Positions 14,257 through 21,882 are shown, numbered from the stretch's first letter. The stretch is DNA of 21,882 nt from DATFQI01 sp035264365 (GCA_035264365.1 DATFQI010000030.1:1-21882), one strand, 5' to 3'. The notes: generated by a model not told the origin, from the letters alone. Program-made: numbers and translations.

Positions 14257-15234
14257 ATGATCGAGCTCCGCGTCGATGTGGTGCCGCCGTGGCCGTTCCG
14301 GCTCGGCGGCGGGTCGGCCGACGGGCTGATGCGCCGGCGCGGCGACTCGCTGCAGCGTCTGCTGCACCTCGACGGCGAGCGCGTGCACGTCGGCGTCGTC
14401 CAGCCGGCGCCCGGGCGCGTGCTGTTCGCCGCGCGGGCGCGCACGGAGGACGCGGCCGCCGAGGGGATCGCCCGGATGCGCTTCGCGACCGGCGTCGACG
14501 ACGACCTGAGGCCGTTCTACGAGCGCTTCAAGTCCGACCCGGTGATCGGCCGGGCGGTGCGGGCCAACCCCCGCCTGCGCGTGCGCCGGCGCCCGCTGCC
14601 GTGGGAGGCGCTGTTCGCCGCCGTCACCGAGCAGCTGATCGAGTTCGGCGAGGCGGTGGCGATCCAGCGGCGGATGATCGCGGTGTTCGGCCACCGCTGC
14701 GCGGCGACGGGGCTGCGGGACGGTCCGTCGGCCGCCGTCATCGCCGCCGAGGCGCCGGCGCGGCTGGCGTCGTTCGACCTCGCGCCCAAGAGGGCGATCG
14801 CGCTGCGCCGTGTCGCCGCCGAGGTGGCCGCCGGGCGCGCGGACCTCGAGGCGGCGGTCGGCGCGCCGCCGGGCGCGGCGGAGGCGGCCGCGCGGCGGCT
14901 GCTGAGGATCACCGACATCGGGCCGTGGACGGTCGAGATGCTGGCGCTGCACGGGTTCGGCCGCCACGACGTGATCGCCGCGGGCGACCTCGGCTTCATC
15001 AAGCTCGTCGGCCGGCTGACCACCGGGCACCCGAAGGCCCGCGCCGAGATCGCCGAGGTGCGCGAGTTCATGGCCCCCTACGGGGAGTGGAAGGGCCTCG
15101 CCGGCGAGTATCTGCGCTTCGCGGCCGCGGCCGGACTGCTCGGCGTCAACCCAGCCCGGAGACGCCCGGATCGAGCCCCTCGCCCGGCAGGAACTCGTTG
15201 GTCAGCGCCCGTGCCGCGCTCTGCGGCCGCTTGA
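14257..15234 (+). CDS. DNA-3-methyladenine glycosylase (AlkA-like, HhH-GPD)
   Basis: The ATG at 14257 gives 325 residues. The N-terminal part has an AlkA-N-like sheet. The helical HhH-GPD part includes PWEALFAAVTEQLIEF, the helix-hairpin-helix around RITDIGPWTVEMLALHG (Gly222) and the catalytic Asp244 in AAGDLGF. Lys at the bifunctional-lyase position is absent (Trp224), so it should be a monofunctional base-excision glycosylase removing alkylated purines. The recognisable domain ends near residue 294. The last 31 residues (NPARRRPDRAP onward) are encoded where the gene overlaps the convergent transporter gene and look like read-through of that sequence on the other strand. Confidence 0.88.
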   Translation: MIELRVDVVPPWPFRLGGGSADGLMRRRGDSLQRLLHLDGERVHVGVVQPAPGRVLFAARARTEDAAAEGIARMRFATGVDDDLRPFYERFKSDPVIGRAVRANPRLRVRRRPLPWEALFAAVTEQLIEFGEAVAIQRRMIAVFGHRCAATGLRDGPSAAVIAAEAPARLASFDLAPKRAIALRRVAAEVAAGRADLEAAVGAPPGAAEAAARRLLRITDIGPWTVEMLALHGFGRHDVIAAGDLGFIKLVGRLTTGHPKARAEIAEVREFMAPYGEWKGLAGEYLRFAAAAGLLGVNPARRRPDRAPRPAGTRWSAPVPRSAAA

Positions 15235-16198
15235 GCAGCCCGTTCTCCTGCATCCAGCGGCCGTAGGCGTCCCACTCCGCCGGCTCCTGCCACCCGTAGG
15301 GCTTGTCCTTGTCCTTGCCGGCGGGGAAGAAGACCGGCAGCGTGGCCTTCACGGCCGCCTCCTGGAGGCCGCGGTCGAGCCCCCTGGAGGCCTTCATCAG
15401 CGCGTCGACGCCGGTCTCCGGGTCCCGCTCGAGCAGCTTGTGGCCGCGCGCCGTCGCCTGCAGGAAGCGGCGGACCTTCGAGGCGCCGTCCTCGTCGAGG
15501 CCCTCCCTGCGGGCGACGAAGACCAGCTCGTCGTAGCCGGGCACGCCGAGCTCGTCCATCTTGAGGATCACGGGCTTCTTGCCGCGGCGCTCCAGGTCGG
15601 TGCCCTCGTAGTTCCAGAAGGCGCCGAGCGTCGCGTCGACGCGCTTGGCGATCAGCGGGCGCGAGAAGTCGAAGCCGACGTTGGTCTCCTTGATCGAGTC
15701 GGGGTCGACGCCCGCCTTCTCGGCGATCGTGCGCAAGTAGGCCGACTGGTAGGCGATGCCGGCGGTGCCGACGCGCTTGCCGGCGAGGTCCTTCGCGCTG
15801 CGGATGCCGCTGCCGGGGAGCGCGATCAGCGACGTCAGCGGCTTCTGCACGAGCGCCCCGACGGCGACGAGGTCGTCGGCGCCCTTGTCGCGGGCGAGCA
15901 GCAGCTCGGGCTCGTAGGAGATCACGAGGTCCGCGCGGCCGGCGCGCAGCAGCTTCAGCGGTGCGGCTGGGTCCGGCGGCGCCTTGATGTCCACGTTCAG
16001 GCCGGCACGGCCGTACTCGCCGGACGCTTGGGCTGCGTAGATGCCGGCGTGGTCGGCGTTCGGGAAGTAGTCGAGGACGAGCCGCAGGTCCTCGCGCGTG
16101 CCGCCGCCGGCGCCGTCCGTCGGCTCCTCCTTGGCGCCGCAGCCGGTGGCGGCGGCGATCGTGAGCAGCAGGGCGGCGAGCGCGAGCGGGCGTCTCAT
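15146..16198 (-). CDS. thiY: ABC transporter substrate-binding lipoprotein, NMT1/THI5-like (thiamine precursor)
   Basis: The ATG at 16198 with SD GAGGAGG gives 350 residues; its ATG overlaps the permease stop (ATGA). The signal peptide ends in a lipobox (AATGC), so the protein is anchored outside the membrane. The mature part has the NMT1 family signatures LDYFPNADHAGIYAAQ, APPDPAAPLKLLRAGRADL and ISYEPELLLAR, a ligand-lobe motif PLTSLIALPGSGI, and GTAGIAYQSAYL. This family includes binding proteins for formylaminopyrimidine/HMP (ThiY) and riboflavin (RibY). The TPP riboswitch at the head of the operon points to thiamine precursors. The 3' end overlaps the AlkA-like gene by 89 bases. Confidence 0.88.
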   Translation of the reverse strand: MRRPLALAALLLTIAAATGCGAKEEPTDGAGGGTREDLRLVLDYFPNADHAGIYAAQASGEYGRAGLNVDIKAPPDPAAPLKLLRAGRADLVISYEPELLLARDKGADDLVAVGALVQKPLTSLIALPGSGIRSAKDLAGKRVGTAGIAYQSAYLRTIAEKAGVDPDSIKETNVGFDFSRPLIAKRVDATLGAFWNYEGTDLERRGKKPVILKMDELGVPGYDELVFVARREGLDEDGASKVRRFLQATARGHKLLERDPETGVDALMKASRGLDRGLQEAAVKATLPVFFPAGKDKDKPYGWQEPAEWDAYGRWMQENGLLKRPQSAARALTNEFLPGEGLDPGVSGLG

Positions 16199-16943
16199 GG
16201 TCCTCCTCGGGGAGCGGTGCGGGGCGTCCAGTCCACGACGCGCCGCTCGAGCAGCGCAAACAGGCCGTACAGGGCGATGGCGAGCGCGAACAGCAGCACG
16301 GTGGCGGCGAACGCGCGCGCCGTCTCGAGCTGCCCGTTGGCGATCAGCAGCGTGTGGCCGAGCCCGCGGTCCGAGCCCGCCCACTCCGCGAACACCGCGC
16401 CGATCACCGCGACCGCGGCGGCGATCTTGATCCCGGTGAAGGTGGCGGGCAGCGCGCTCGGGGCCTCGAGCAGCGTCAGCCGGCGCCAGCGCGAGGCGTC
16501 CAGCGAGCGCAGCAGCTTGCGGGCGTCGGGGTCGACGTCGCGCAGGCCGTCGTAGAGGTTGATGGTGACCGGGAAGAAGCAGATCAGCGCGACCATCAGG
16601 ACCTTGGGCGCGAGCCCGAAGCCGAGCACGAGGATGAACAGCGGCGCGACCACCGGGATCGGCACGGCCTGCGAGCCGATCACGAGCGGGCGCAGCGTGC
16701 GGCGCACCGGCGCCCACAGGTGCATCGAGAAGCCGAGCGCGGCACCGAGCGCCAGCGCGGCGGCGAGGCCGAGGATGACCTCGCCCGTCGTGACCAGCAG
16801 GTCCTCGCCGAGGATCGAGCGGTCCGACCACAGCGCCTGCGCGACGCCGGTCGGGGCGGGCAGCAGCAGCTCGTCGACGATCCCGGCGCGCACGATCGCT
16901 TCCCAGCCCAGCAGCGCGAGCAGCACCAGCGCGAGCGCGGCCA

Positions 16944-16944
<1 letters not shown>
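16195..16944 (-). CDS. thiX: ABC transporter permease for thiamine precursor
   Basis: The ATG at 16944 shares its A with the ATPase stop (TGATG); the product has 249 residues. It is a BPD_transp_1 family permease with about six membrane helices, including a start MAALALVLLALLGWEAIV, AVPIPVVAPLFILVLGFG and the ending LLFALAIALYGLFALLERRVVDW. The cytoplasmic coupling loop (EAA-like) reads LEAPSALPATFTGIKIA. The homodimer should form the channel used with the adjacent ATPase and lipoprotein. It resembles SsuC/TauC-type permeases, but its operon and riboswitch place it with thiamine. Confidence 0.88.
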
Positions 16945-17690
<746 letters not shown>

Positions 17691-17783
17691 ACCACTCCCT
17701 CCGCGGGCATTACCCCACAGGTTCGAAGGGTCAGCGCCGGGGTCTAGGCGCTATCTCAGCCGACTTCCGTCAGCCCCCCTGGT
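17691..17783 (-). ncRNA. TPP riboswitch (THI element)
   Basis: On the minus strand the conserved core reads GGCTGAGAT, later GACCCTTCGAACCTG, then GGGGTAATGCCCGCGGAGGGA, as in THI elements. ACCA at 17780-17783 pairs with TGGT at 17691-17694 to close P1. A GCTGAC-GGAA-GTCGGC hairpin and a GCGCC/GGCGC stem fill the variable arms. It ends directly at the GTG of the ATPase gene and contains that gene's SD. High TPP should hide the SD and lower import of thiamine precursors. A TACGCT about 16 bases upstream of the aptamer (17799-17804) could be the -10 element, without a clear -35. Confidence 0.93.
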
Positions 17784-17864
17784 TTCCGTGCTCGATCCAG
17801 CGTACTGAAGGGCGCGGGGGGCGCCGGCCCCGGGAGGTCGGCAGCCCCGTCCGCGGTCCGTCGG

Positions 17865-18191
17865 TCACACGCTGATGCGAGTGCGTGGCACCGGCCGGCG
17901 GCTCGTCAGGGCGATGATGCCGCCCAGAGCGAGCAGCGTGCCGGCGATGCCGAGCCCGATCGTCATCCAGTCCAGGCCGTCGCTTTGGGCGGCCTGAGCG
18001 CCCAGCGGCGGCAGCGGCCTGACGTTCCCGGCCTCCGACGGGTGGCCCGGCGACCTGAGGACCTGCGACAGCGGCTGCTGTTGAGCGGCGGGCGGCTTCG
18101 CGGCGGGGGTGTCGGCGGGGATCGCGGAGGCGCTGGGCGCGGCGATCGCCGTGGCCGCGAGCGCGGCGGCGAGGGTGCGGCGGATGGTCAT
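17865..18191 (-). CDS. small secreted, C-terminally anchored protein (paralogue 1)
   Basis: The ATG at 18191 with AGGAG upstream gives 108 residues. A signal peptide (MTIRRTLAAALAATAIAAPS, cleavage about 24) is followed by a Pro/Gln-rich extracytoplasmic stretch (25-65), DGLDWMTIGLGIAGTLLALGG (one membrane helix, about 75-95) and a short basic cytoplasmic tail. Length, layout and the end of the helix match the neighbour at 18274, and the 5' ends are nearly identical in DNA. Function is unknown; a structural or sensory role in the envelope is possible. It is separated from its paralogue by a strong hairpin. Confidence 0.78.
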   Translation of the reverse strand: MTIRRTLAAALAATAIAAPSASAIPADTPAAKPPAAQQQPLSQVLRSPGHPSEAGNVRPLPPLGAQAAQSDGLDWMTIGLGIAGTLLALGGIIALTSRRPVPRTRISV

Positions 18192-18193
18192 GG
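18157..18193. repeat. 37-bp direct repeat, copy 1
   Basis: These bases are identical to 18683-18719 and cover the start codon and signal-peptide codons of the first paralogue. Outside this block the two genes diverge, so the block is either the remains of a recent duplication or a region kept identical by gene conversion. Confidence 0.8.
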
Positions 18194-18223
18194 AGTGCTC
18201 CTGCTGAAAGAGGTGGGAAAAGG

Positions 18224-18263
18224 CGCACGGGGCGCCGGCCTTCCATGGCCGGCGCCCCGTGCG
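18224..18263 (-). terminator. strong Rho-independent terminator
   Basis: A perfect 17-bp GC-rich stem with a 6-base loop (18241-18246). On the minus strand it is followed by CCTTTTCCC. It lies 10 bases after the stop of the gene at 18274 and about 30 bases before the next gene, so it should separate the two paralogues' transcripts. Confidence 0.8.
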
Positions 18264-18273
18264 AGGGGGGTGA

Positions 18274-18717
18274 TCAGGCGCTGACGCCGGCGCCCGGCAC
18301 GCGCCGGATGCGGCTCATCAGGACGGCGGCGCCGCCCAGGATGAGCAGCGAGCCGGCAACGCCGATCCCGATCGACGTCCAGTCGATGCCGTCGTCGCTC
18401 GAGGTGACCGCCACCGTGGTGCTGGTGGGCGGCGTGAGCGGCTTCGGGTTCACGGCCCAGGTCGGCTGGCCCGGCGCGACGGGCGTCTCGCGGGTCTGCG
18501 AGGCGACCGCGGTGGCGCCGGGGGCGTTGACGACCTGCGCCTTGCGGGGGTGCAGCGCGGCGTCCTGCGCGGCCTCGCCACGGAGGTCCTGCCGCTCCTG
18601 GGCGGCGGCCTGCGCGGTCGAGGCGTGCATGTCGGGCGGCGCGGGCATCGCGCTGGCCGCGGGCGCGGCGATCGCCGAGGCGGCGAGCGCGGCGGCGAGG
18701 GTGCGGCGGATGGTCAT
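18274..18717 (-). CDS. small secreted, C-terminally anchored protein (paralogue 2)
   Basis: The ATG at 18717 with AGGAGG upstream gives 147 residues. The signal peptide begins MTIRRTLAAALAAS and is followed by a longer Ala/Gln-rich extracytoplasmic part (about 25-100, with QERQDLRGEAAQD and PTWAVNPKPL). DGIDWTSIGIGVAGSLLILGG forms one membrane helix near the C-terminus, then RIRRVP is a cytoplasmic tail. It is clearly related to the gene at 17865 but about 40 residues longer in the extracytoplasmic region. It lies 180 bases downstream of the ECF sigma gene on the same strand, with TTGCA repeats in the gap, so it may belong to that sigma factor's regulon. Confidence 0.8.
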   Translation of the reverse strand: MTIRRTLAAALAASAIAAPAASAMPAPPDMHASTAQAAAQERQDLRGEAAQDAALHPRKAQVVNAPGATAVASQTRETPVAPGQPTWAVNPKPLTPPTSTTVAVTSSDDGIDWTSIGIGVAGSLLILGGAAVLMSRIRRVPGAGVSA

Positions 18718-18719
18718 GG
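18683..18719. repeat. 37-bp direct repeat, copy 2
   Basis: Identical to 18157-18193; it covers the start and signal-peptide codons of the second paralogue. The copies are 526 bases apart. Confidence 0.8.
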
Positions 18720-18782
18720 GGCCTCCTGGCGGGGAGTGGGGGGTTTGTGGTGACCGACGAGGGCCACGATCCCGCCGGCCGC

Positions 18783-18798
18783 TTGCAGCCCGGTTGCA
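18783..18798 (-). promoter_or_regulatory. TGCAA direct repeats upstream of secreted paralogue 2
   Basis: On the minus strand CTGCAACCGGGCTGCAAG contains TGCAA twice with an 11-base period, i.e. on the same helix face. A similar TGTAACC...TGTAA pair precedes the ECF sigma gene. It could be a shared regulator site or part of an ECF promoter; no matching -10 was found. Confidence 0.3.
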
Positions 18799-18897
18799 GT
18801 CCGCCAACAGCGCGGTCGAGGGCGGCCGGCGCGCGGCGCACGCTCATGCGGGCGTTGCGCCTTGGGCCGTTGGCCGGCCGCGTGCGTGGATGGAGAG

Positions 18898-19509
18898 TCA
18901 GACACGGAGCGCTCTGATCTCGCTCATGTGGCTGAGCCGGGTGATGCATCGCAGTCGCGTGGGACCGATGCTCCCGATGGGGATGCCGAGCGCCTCGCCG
19001 ACCTGCTCGTAGCTCAGGCCGGGACGGGCGATCATGAGCGTCATCAACCGCCGGCTCGTCACGGGGAGCTGGGCCACTGCGCTGTACAGCGCCGCGCGCC
19101 GCTCCGCTGCGATCAGCTCTTCGCACGGGTCGACGACGCGGATGTCTTCACCGAGCGCCGGGTCGTCCGACGGCTGCTCGCGCACTCGACGTTGCAGAAC
19201 CCGCAGGCTCTGCCGTCGGGCGGTGGTCGACAACCAGCCCTTGAGGGCGGCCGGCTCGCGGAGCGAGCGCCCGTGCTCGATGAACTGCAGCCACGTGGCC
19301 TGCACCACGTCGTCGACGTCACAGGGGGCGAGCCGGTAGAACCGGACGATGGCGCGCAGCGAGCGATCGAAGCGTTCCACGATCCAGGTCAGCGCTGCGG
19401 GATCGCCGTCGGCGGCTCGGCGGACGAGCGCTGCGAGATCGGGATCCCCGGCGGGCGTGAGCCGGGCGGTGTGGGCGGGTGTGGATTCGGTGAACTCGAG
19501 AGTGGACAT
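18898..19509 (-). CDS. ECF-family RNA polymerase sigma factor
   Basis: The ATG at 19509 gives 203 residues. Region 2 spans about 25-95 (AALTWIVERFDRSLRAIVRF, then VDDVVQATWLQFIEH). Region 4 spans about 140-195 (LPVTSRRLMTLMIAR, then LSYEQVGEALGIPIGSIGPTRLRCI as the helix-turn-helix). The IPIGSIGPTR ending is typical of many actinobacterial ECF sigmas. No anti-sigma factor with a zinc-binding or membrane domain is adjacent; the two anchored small proteins downstream are the only envelope partners in sight. The start has only a weak GAGGAC upstream. Confidence 0.9.
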   Translation of the reverse strand: MSTLEFTESTPAHTARLTPAGDPDLAALVRRAADGDPAALTWIVERFDRSLRAIVRFYRLAPCDVDDVVQATWLQFIEHGRSLREPAALKGWLSTTARRQSLRVLQRRVREQPSDDPALGEDIRVVDPCEELIAAERRAALYSAVAQLPVTSRRLMTLMIARPGLSYEQVGEALGIPIGSIGPTRLRCITRLSHMSEIRALRV

Positions 19510-19543
19510 GCGGCCACCGTCCTCGCACGCGCCTTCAGCGGGC

Positions 19544-19568
19544 TTACATCCGACGCTCCGCGGTTACA
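19544..19568 (-). promoter_or_regulatory. TGTAA direct repeats upstream of ECF sigma gene
   Basis: On the minus strand TGTAACC (from 19568) and TGTAAGC (from 19548) are 20 bases apart. CCGGCTGTAACCG (19561-19573) also occurs on the plus strand at 5322-5334, ahead of the DGPF gene. This may be a promoter element or activator site; assigned by eye only. Confidence 0.3.
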
Positions 19569-19667
19569 GCCGGCCAACATCGGACTGAGGAGCACGAAGA
19601 GACGACGCGCGAGGCCGTTCGCGCCGCGATCTCGTATCAGGGCGCCGGTTGGCCGCTCTTGCTCCAC

Positions 19668-20285
19668 ATGCGACACCAGAGGCACGCCAAAGCCGACGTC
19701 CACGGCACGAGGCTCATCACCGCGGCCCTGGTGCTCGTCGTCGGCGCCGTCTCGCTCACAGCGGCCGCGCTGCTGGTGGAGCGCAGCCCCACGGTCCGCG
19801 GCACGCCTGCGCGACAGGACGAGCATCCGCCTCCGGATGGCACGCGCAAGGACGGCGGACGGTCGGCCCGGCCCGATGTGGTCGCCCCTCGGCCGAGCGT
19901 GCCCGACGCCGTGCGCGTGCGCGACGGGGACGTGAAGCCGCCGCGACTGCGGCTCCCGGGGCGGATCGGGCGGATCGCGCACGACCCGTCGGGCGTGATC
20001 GTCCGGTATGCGTCGAGCGCGATCGATCGTCGCGACGGGCGCGTAGCGGCGCGCTGCTTGCCCGCGAGCGGATCGCGCTTCCCGCCAGGAATCACGGCCG
20101 TGCGCTGCTCGGCGGCCGATCGAGCCGGCAACGTCGCACGCGGCGGGTTCGCCGTCGTGGTCCGGATGATGCCCGGCGGCACGCCGCCGCTGCTGTGCTT
20201 CCCGAAGGACCCGTGCGACGCCACGACCGTATACGCGGCGTGGATGATCGATGAAGGCCTTCCAGCGGGCCTCCAAGGTCTGTAG
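19668..20285 (+). CDS. membrane-anchored HYR-domain protein
   Basis: The ATG at 19668 gives 205 residues; TTG 19659 would add three. After a short basic cytoplasmic start there is one membrane helix (about 16-37, LITAALVLVVGAVSLTAAALLV) and a long charged, Pro-rich linker (about 38-95). A single HYR (hyalin-repeat, Ig-like) domain follows, with RYASSAIDRRDGRVAARC, PASGSRFPPGITAVRC and SAADRAGNVARGGFAVVV. This matches the usual 'DpDG-v-v-C-P-sGs-FpvG-TtVtC-AtDaaGN' pattern with both Cys. The tail has another Cys pair (LLCFPKDPC). HYR domains are usually adhesive surface modules in multi-domain proteins, so one copy alone is unusual. It is followed after 16 bases by the SARP-STAND regulator. 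Confidence 0.75.
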   Translation: MRHQRHAKADVHGTRLITAALVLVVGAVSLTAAALLVERSPTVRGTPARQDEHPPPDGTRKDGGRSARPDVVAPRPSVPDAVRVRDGDVKPPRLRLPGRIGRIAHDPSGVIVRYASSAIDRRDGRVAARCLPASGSRFPPGITAVRCSAADRAGNVARGGFAVVVRMMPGGTPPLLCFPKDPCDATTVYAAWMIDEGLPAGLQGL

Positions 20286-20301
20286 CGTCTCCCGCACGAC
20301 G

Positions 20302-21882
20302 ATGGATTTCCGGATCCTTGGCCCGCTCGAGGTGCACGGCGACCTCGGGGCGATCGATGTACCGGGGACGAAGCGGCGGGCCGTCCTGGCTGTGCTGTTG
20401 CTCCAGGCGAACGAGGCGGTCAGCCCTGAGCGCATCGCGGTTGCGCTCTGGGGCGAGGACGCGCCGGCCGGCGCGGTGAAGACGGTCCAGGTCCACGTCT
20501 CCCGGCTGCGCAAGGCGCTCGGCGACGAGGATCTGCTGAAGACGACGCCTGCGGGCTACCGGCTCAAGGTCGAGCCGGGCGAGCTCGACGCCGAGCGCTT
20601 CGAGAAGCTGGTCGAGAGGGGCCGCGCCGCGCTGGCGGCCGGGCGACCGGAGGAAGCGGGCGCGGTCCTGCGCAAGGCGCTCGCGCTGTGGCGCGGGCCG
20701 CCGCTCGCGGACCTGGCGTTCGAGCCGTTCGCGCAGGTCGAGATCGCGCGGCTCGAGGAGGAGCAGCAGACCGCCCTCGAGACGCGCGTCGAGGCGGACC
20801 TCGCGGCCGGGCGGCATGCCGAGCTGGTCGCAGAGCTGCGGCGGATGGTCGCCAAGCATCCTGCGCGCGAGCGGCTCGCCGGTCACCTCATGCTGGCGCT
20901 CTACCGGTGCGGGCGGCAGTCGGAGGCGCTCGAGGCCTACCACGAGGCGCGACAGCGGCTGGGCGACGAGGCCGGCGTCGAGCCGGGTGATGAGCTCCAC
21001 GCGCTGCAGGACGCGATCCTGCACCACGACCCCGCACTGGCCATGGCCTCGGCGGAGGCGCTGCCGCACGAGCTCGACGTGACGTCCGCACCGCCGCTCC
21101 TCGGGCGGGAGAACGAGCTCAAGTGGCTGCGGGACCGCTGGGACGAGGCGCGCGCCGGCACCGGCCGGGTGGTCGTGCTCGCCGGCGGCCAGGGCATGGG
21201 CAAGACGCGGCTGGTCGCGGAGCTGGCCGCCGACGCGCACGCTCACGGCGCGACGGTGCTCTACGCCTCGGGCGACGGCCCGCCGCGAGCGGTGCATGAG
21301 GTGCTCGGACGAGCCGCCGGCGCGAACCGCCCGCTGCTCCTCGTCGTTGACGATGCCGACGAGGCGGGCGAAGCGGTGCTCGGCGCAGTGCGCGATGCAT
21401 CGGGAGGATCGACGCTCGTCGTCGCCACCGCGAAGGCCCCAGAGGCGCTCGAGGCGCTCCAGGCCGGTGGCGTGCTCCACCTCAAGCGCCTGAGCTCGAG
21501 CGCGGTCGGCCAGATCGCCGCGCTCTACGCGCCCGACAGCGCCGCGCAGGACGTACCGGCCGAGTGGCTCCTCGGCGCGAGCGACGGCGTCCCGCGCCGC
21601 GTCCACGACGTCGCCGGCCTCTGGGCGCGACGCGAGACGGCCCGGCGGATCGGGGCGGTTGCCGGGCGAACCGCAGCGGGACGGTCCCGGCTGCGATCGA
21701 TGGAGGAAGAGCTCGCGGTCGGCGTCGTTCAGCTGCAAGGTACGCGCGAATGGCCCGAGGACGGCGGCGACGGCAAGCAGCATCTGGTCTGCCCGTTCAA
21801 AGGCCTCGTCCCGTTCGAGGCGGCCGACGCGCCGTACTTCTTCGGCCGCGAGCGGCTCGTCGCCGAGCTCGTCGCGCGCTTG
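20302..21882 (+). CDS. SARP/BTAD regulator fused to AAA and nSTAND1 NTPase domains, 3'-truncated
   Basis: Open from ATG 20302 to the window end (527 codons, no stop), so the protein continues. Order: an OmpR-type winged helix DNA-binding domain (1-88, starting MDFRILGPLEVHG and ending TPAGYRLKV), then a bacterial transcriptional activator domain of helical repeats (about 95-245, ending LYRCGRQSEALEAYHEARQR). A degenerate AAA/ORC-like NTPase module follows (about 270-470) with Walker A GGQGMGKT (295-302, Lys301) and Walker B LLLVVDDAD (Asp350/351). The visible end (494-527) reads CPFKGLVPFEAADAPYFFGRERL, the opening of an nSTAND1 domain, usually followed by its own P-loop and often WD40 repeats. 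Such proteins are activators that probably sense a ligand or partner through the STAND part. No SD is seen before the start. Confidence 0.88.
   Translation, partial: MDFRILGPLEVHGDLGAIDVPGTKRRAVLAVLLLQANEAVSPERIAVALWGEDAPAGAVKTVQVHVSRLRKALGDEDLLKTTPAGYRLKVEPGELDAERFEKLVERGRAALAAGRPEEAGAVLRKALALWRGPPLADLAFEPFAQVEIARLEEEQQTALETRVEADLAAGRHAELVAELRRMVAKHPARERLAGHLMLALYRCGRQSEALEAYHEARQRLGDEAGVEPGDELHALQDAILHHDPALAMASAEALPHELDVTSAPPLLGRENELKWLRDRWDEARAGTGRVVVLAGGQGMGKTRLVAELAADAHAHGATVLYASGDGPPRAVHEVLGRAAGANRPLLLVVDDADEAGEAVLGAVRDASGGSTLVVATAKAPEALEALQAGGVLHLKRLSSSAVGQIAALYAPDSAAQDVPAEWLLGASDGVPRRVHDVAGLWARRETARRIGAVAGRTAAGRSRLRSMEEELAVGVVQLQGTREWPEDGGDGKQHLVCPFKGLVPFEAADAPYFFGRERLVAELVARL

Noticed and set aside
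17691..17783. FMN riboswitch, considered because the binding protein resembles riboflavin-type RibY
   Set aside because: The conserved blocks CTGAGAT, ACCCTTCGAACCTG and GGTAATGCC are those of the THI element.
17818..17831. GGGGC/GCCCC hairpin after secreted paralogue 1 as a terminator
   Set aside because: Only a 5-bp stem in a GC-only stretch, with no T-run directly after it.

Overview
The window is very GC-rich and densely packed. Most neighbouring genes are separated by only a few bases or overlap by 1-4 bases. GTG and TTG starts are common, and many genes lack a clear Shine-Dalgarno (SD) sequence. It carries an actinobacterial-type integration host factor, a SARP-type regulator and several extracytoplasmic-function (ECF) sigma factors. 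Together these suggest a high-GC actinobacterium, and the gene set looks most like Thermoleophilia/Solirubrobacterales. That placement is inferred from gene content, not from a marker gene. No rRNA, tRNA, CRISPR array or insertion sequence was seen.

Layout. Bases 1-5188 (+): the 3' part of an MMPL/RND transporter, a coupled membrane-anchored thioredoxin-fold protein, a B3/B4-domain protein, and a secreted copper protein that appears to join a peptidylglycine-monooxygenase-like fold to a blue-copper cupredoxin. Bases 5293-6925 (+): a DGPF/YCII protein and an ECF42-type sigma factor with a TPR-like C-terminal region, behind a plausible ECF promoter. Bases 6922-8525 (-): a PLP aminotransferase-fold enzyme and a small membrane protein. 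Bases 8547-10080 (+): a hypothetical protein, a membrane protein and a VOC-family enzyme, with a perfect 24-bp palindrome between the first two. Bases 10114-10844 (-): an integration-host-factor-like gene with a long leader rich in hairpins.

Bases 10845-13900 hold the most interesting locus: a serine-palmitoyltransferase-like alpha-oxoamine synthase (-), and divergently, 19 bases away, a GNAT-fold protein of the bacterial ceramide synthase/YghO type followed by a fatty acid 2-hydroxylase of the Scs7/FA2H type. Together these could make 2-hydroxylated ceramide-like lipids in an actinobacterium. A ketosphinganine reductase is not in the window.

Bases 13936-15234 (+): a small membrane protein and an AlkA-like DNA glycosylase. 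Bases 17783-15146 (-): a thiamine pyrophosphate riboswitch controlling an overlapping ATPase-permease-lipoprotein operon, i.e. a thiamine-precursor importer. Bases 19509-17865 (-): an ECF sigma factor and two tandemly duplicated small secreted/anchored proteins separated by a strong hairpin terminator. Bases 19668-21882 (+): an anchored HYR-domain protein and the start of a large SARP/BTAD-AAA-nSTAND1 regulator that runs off the window.
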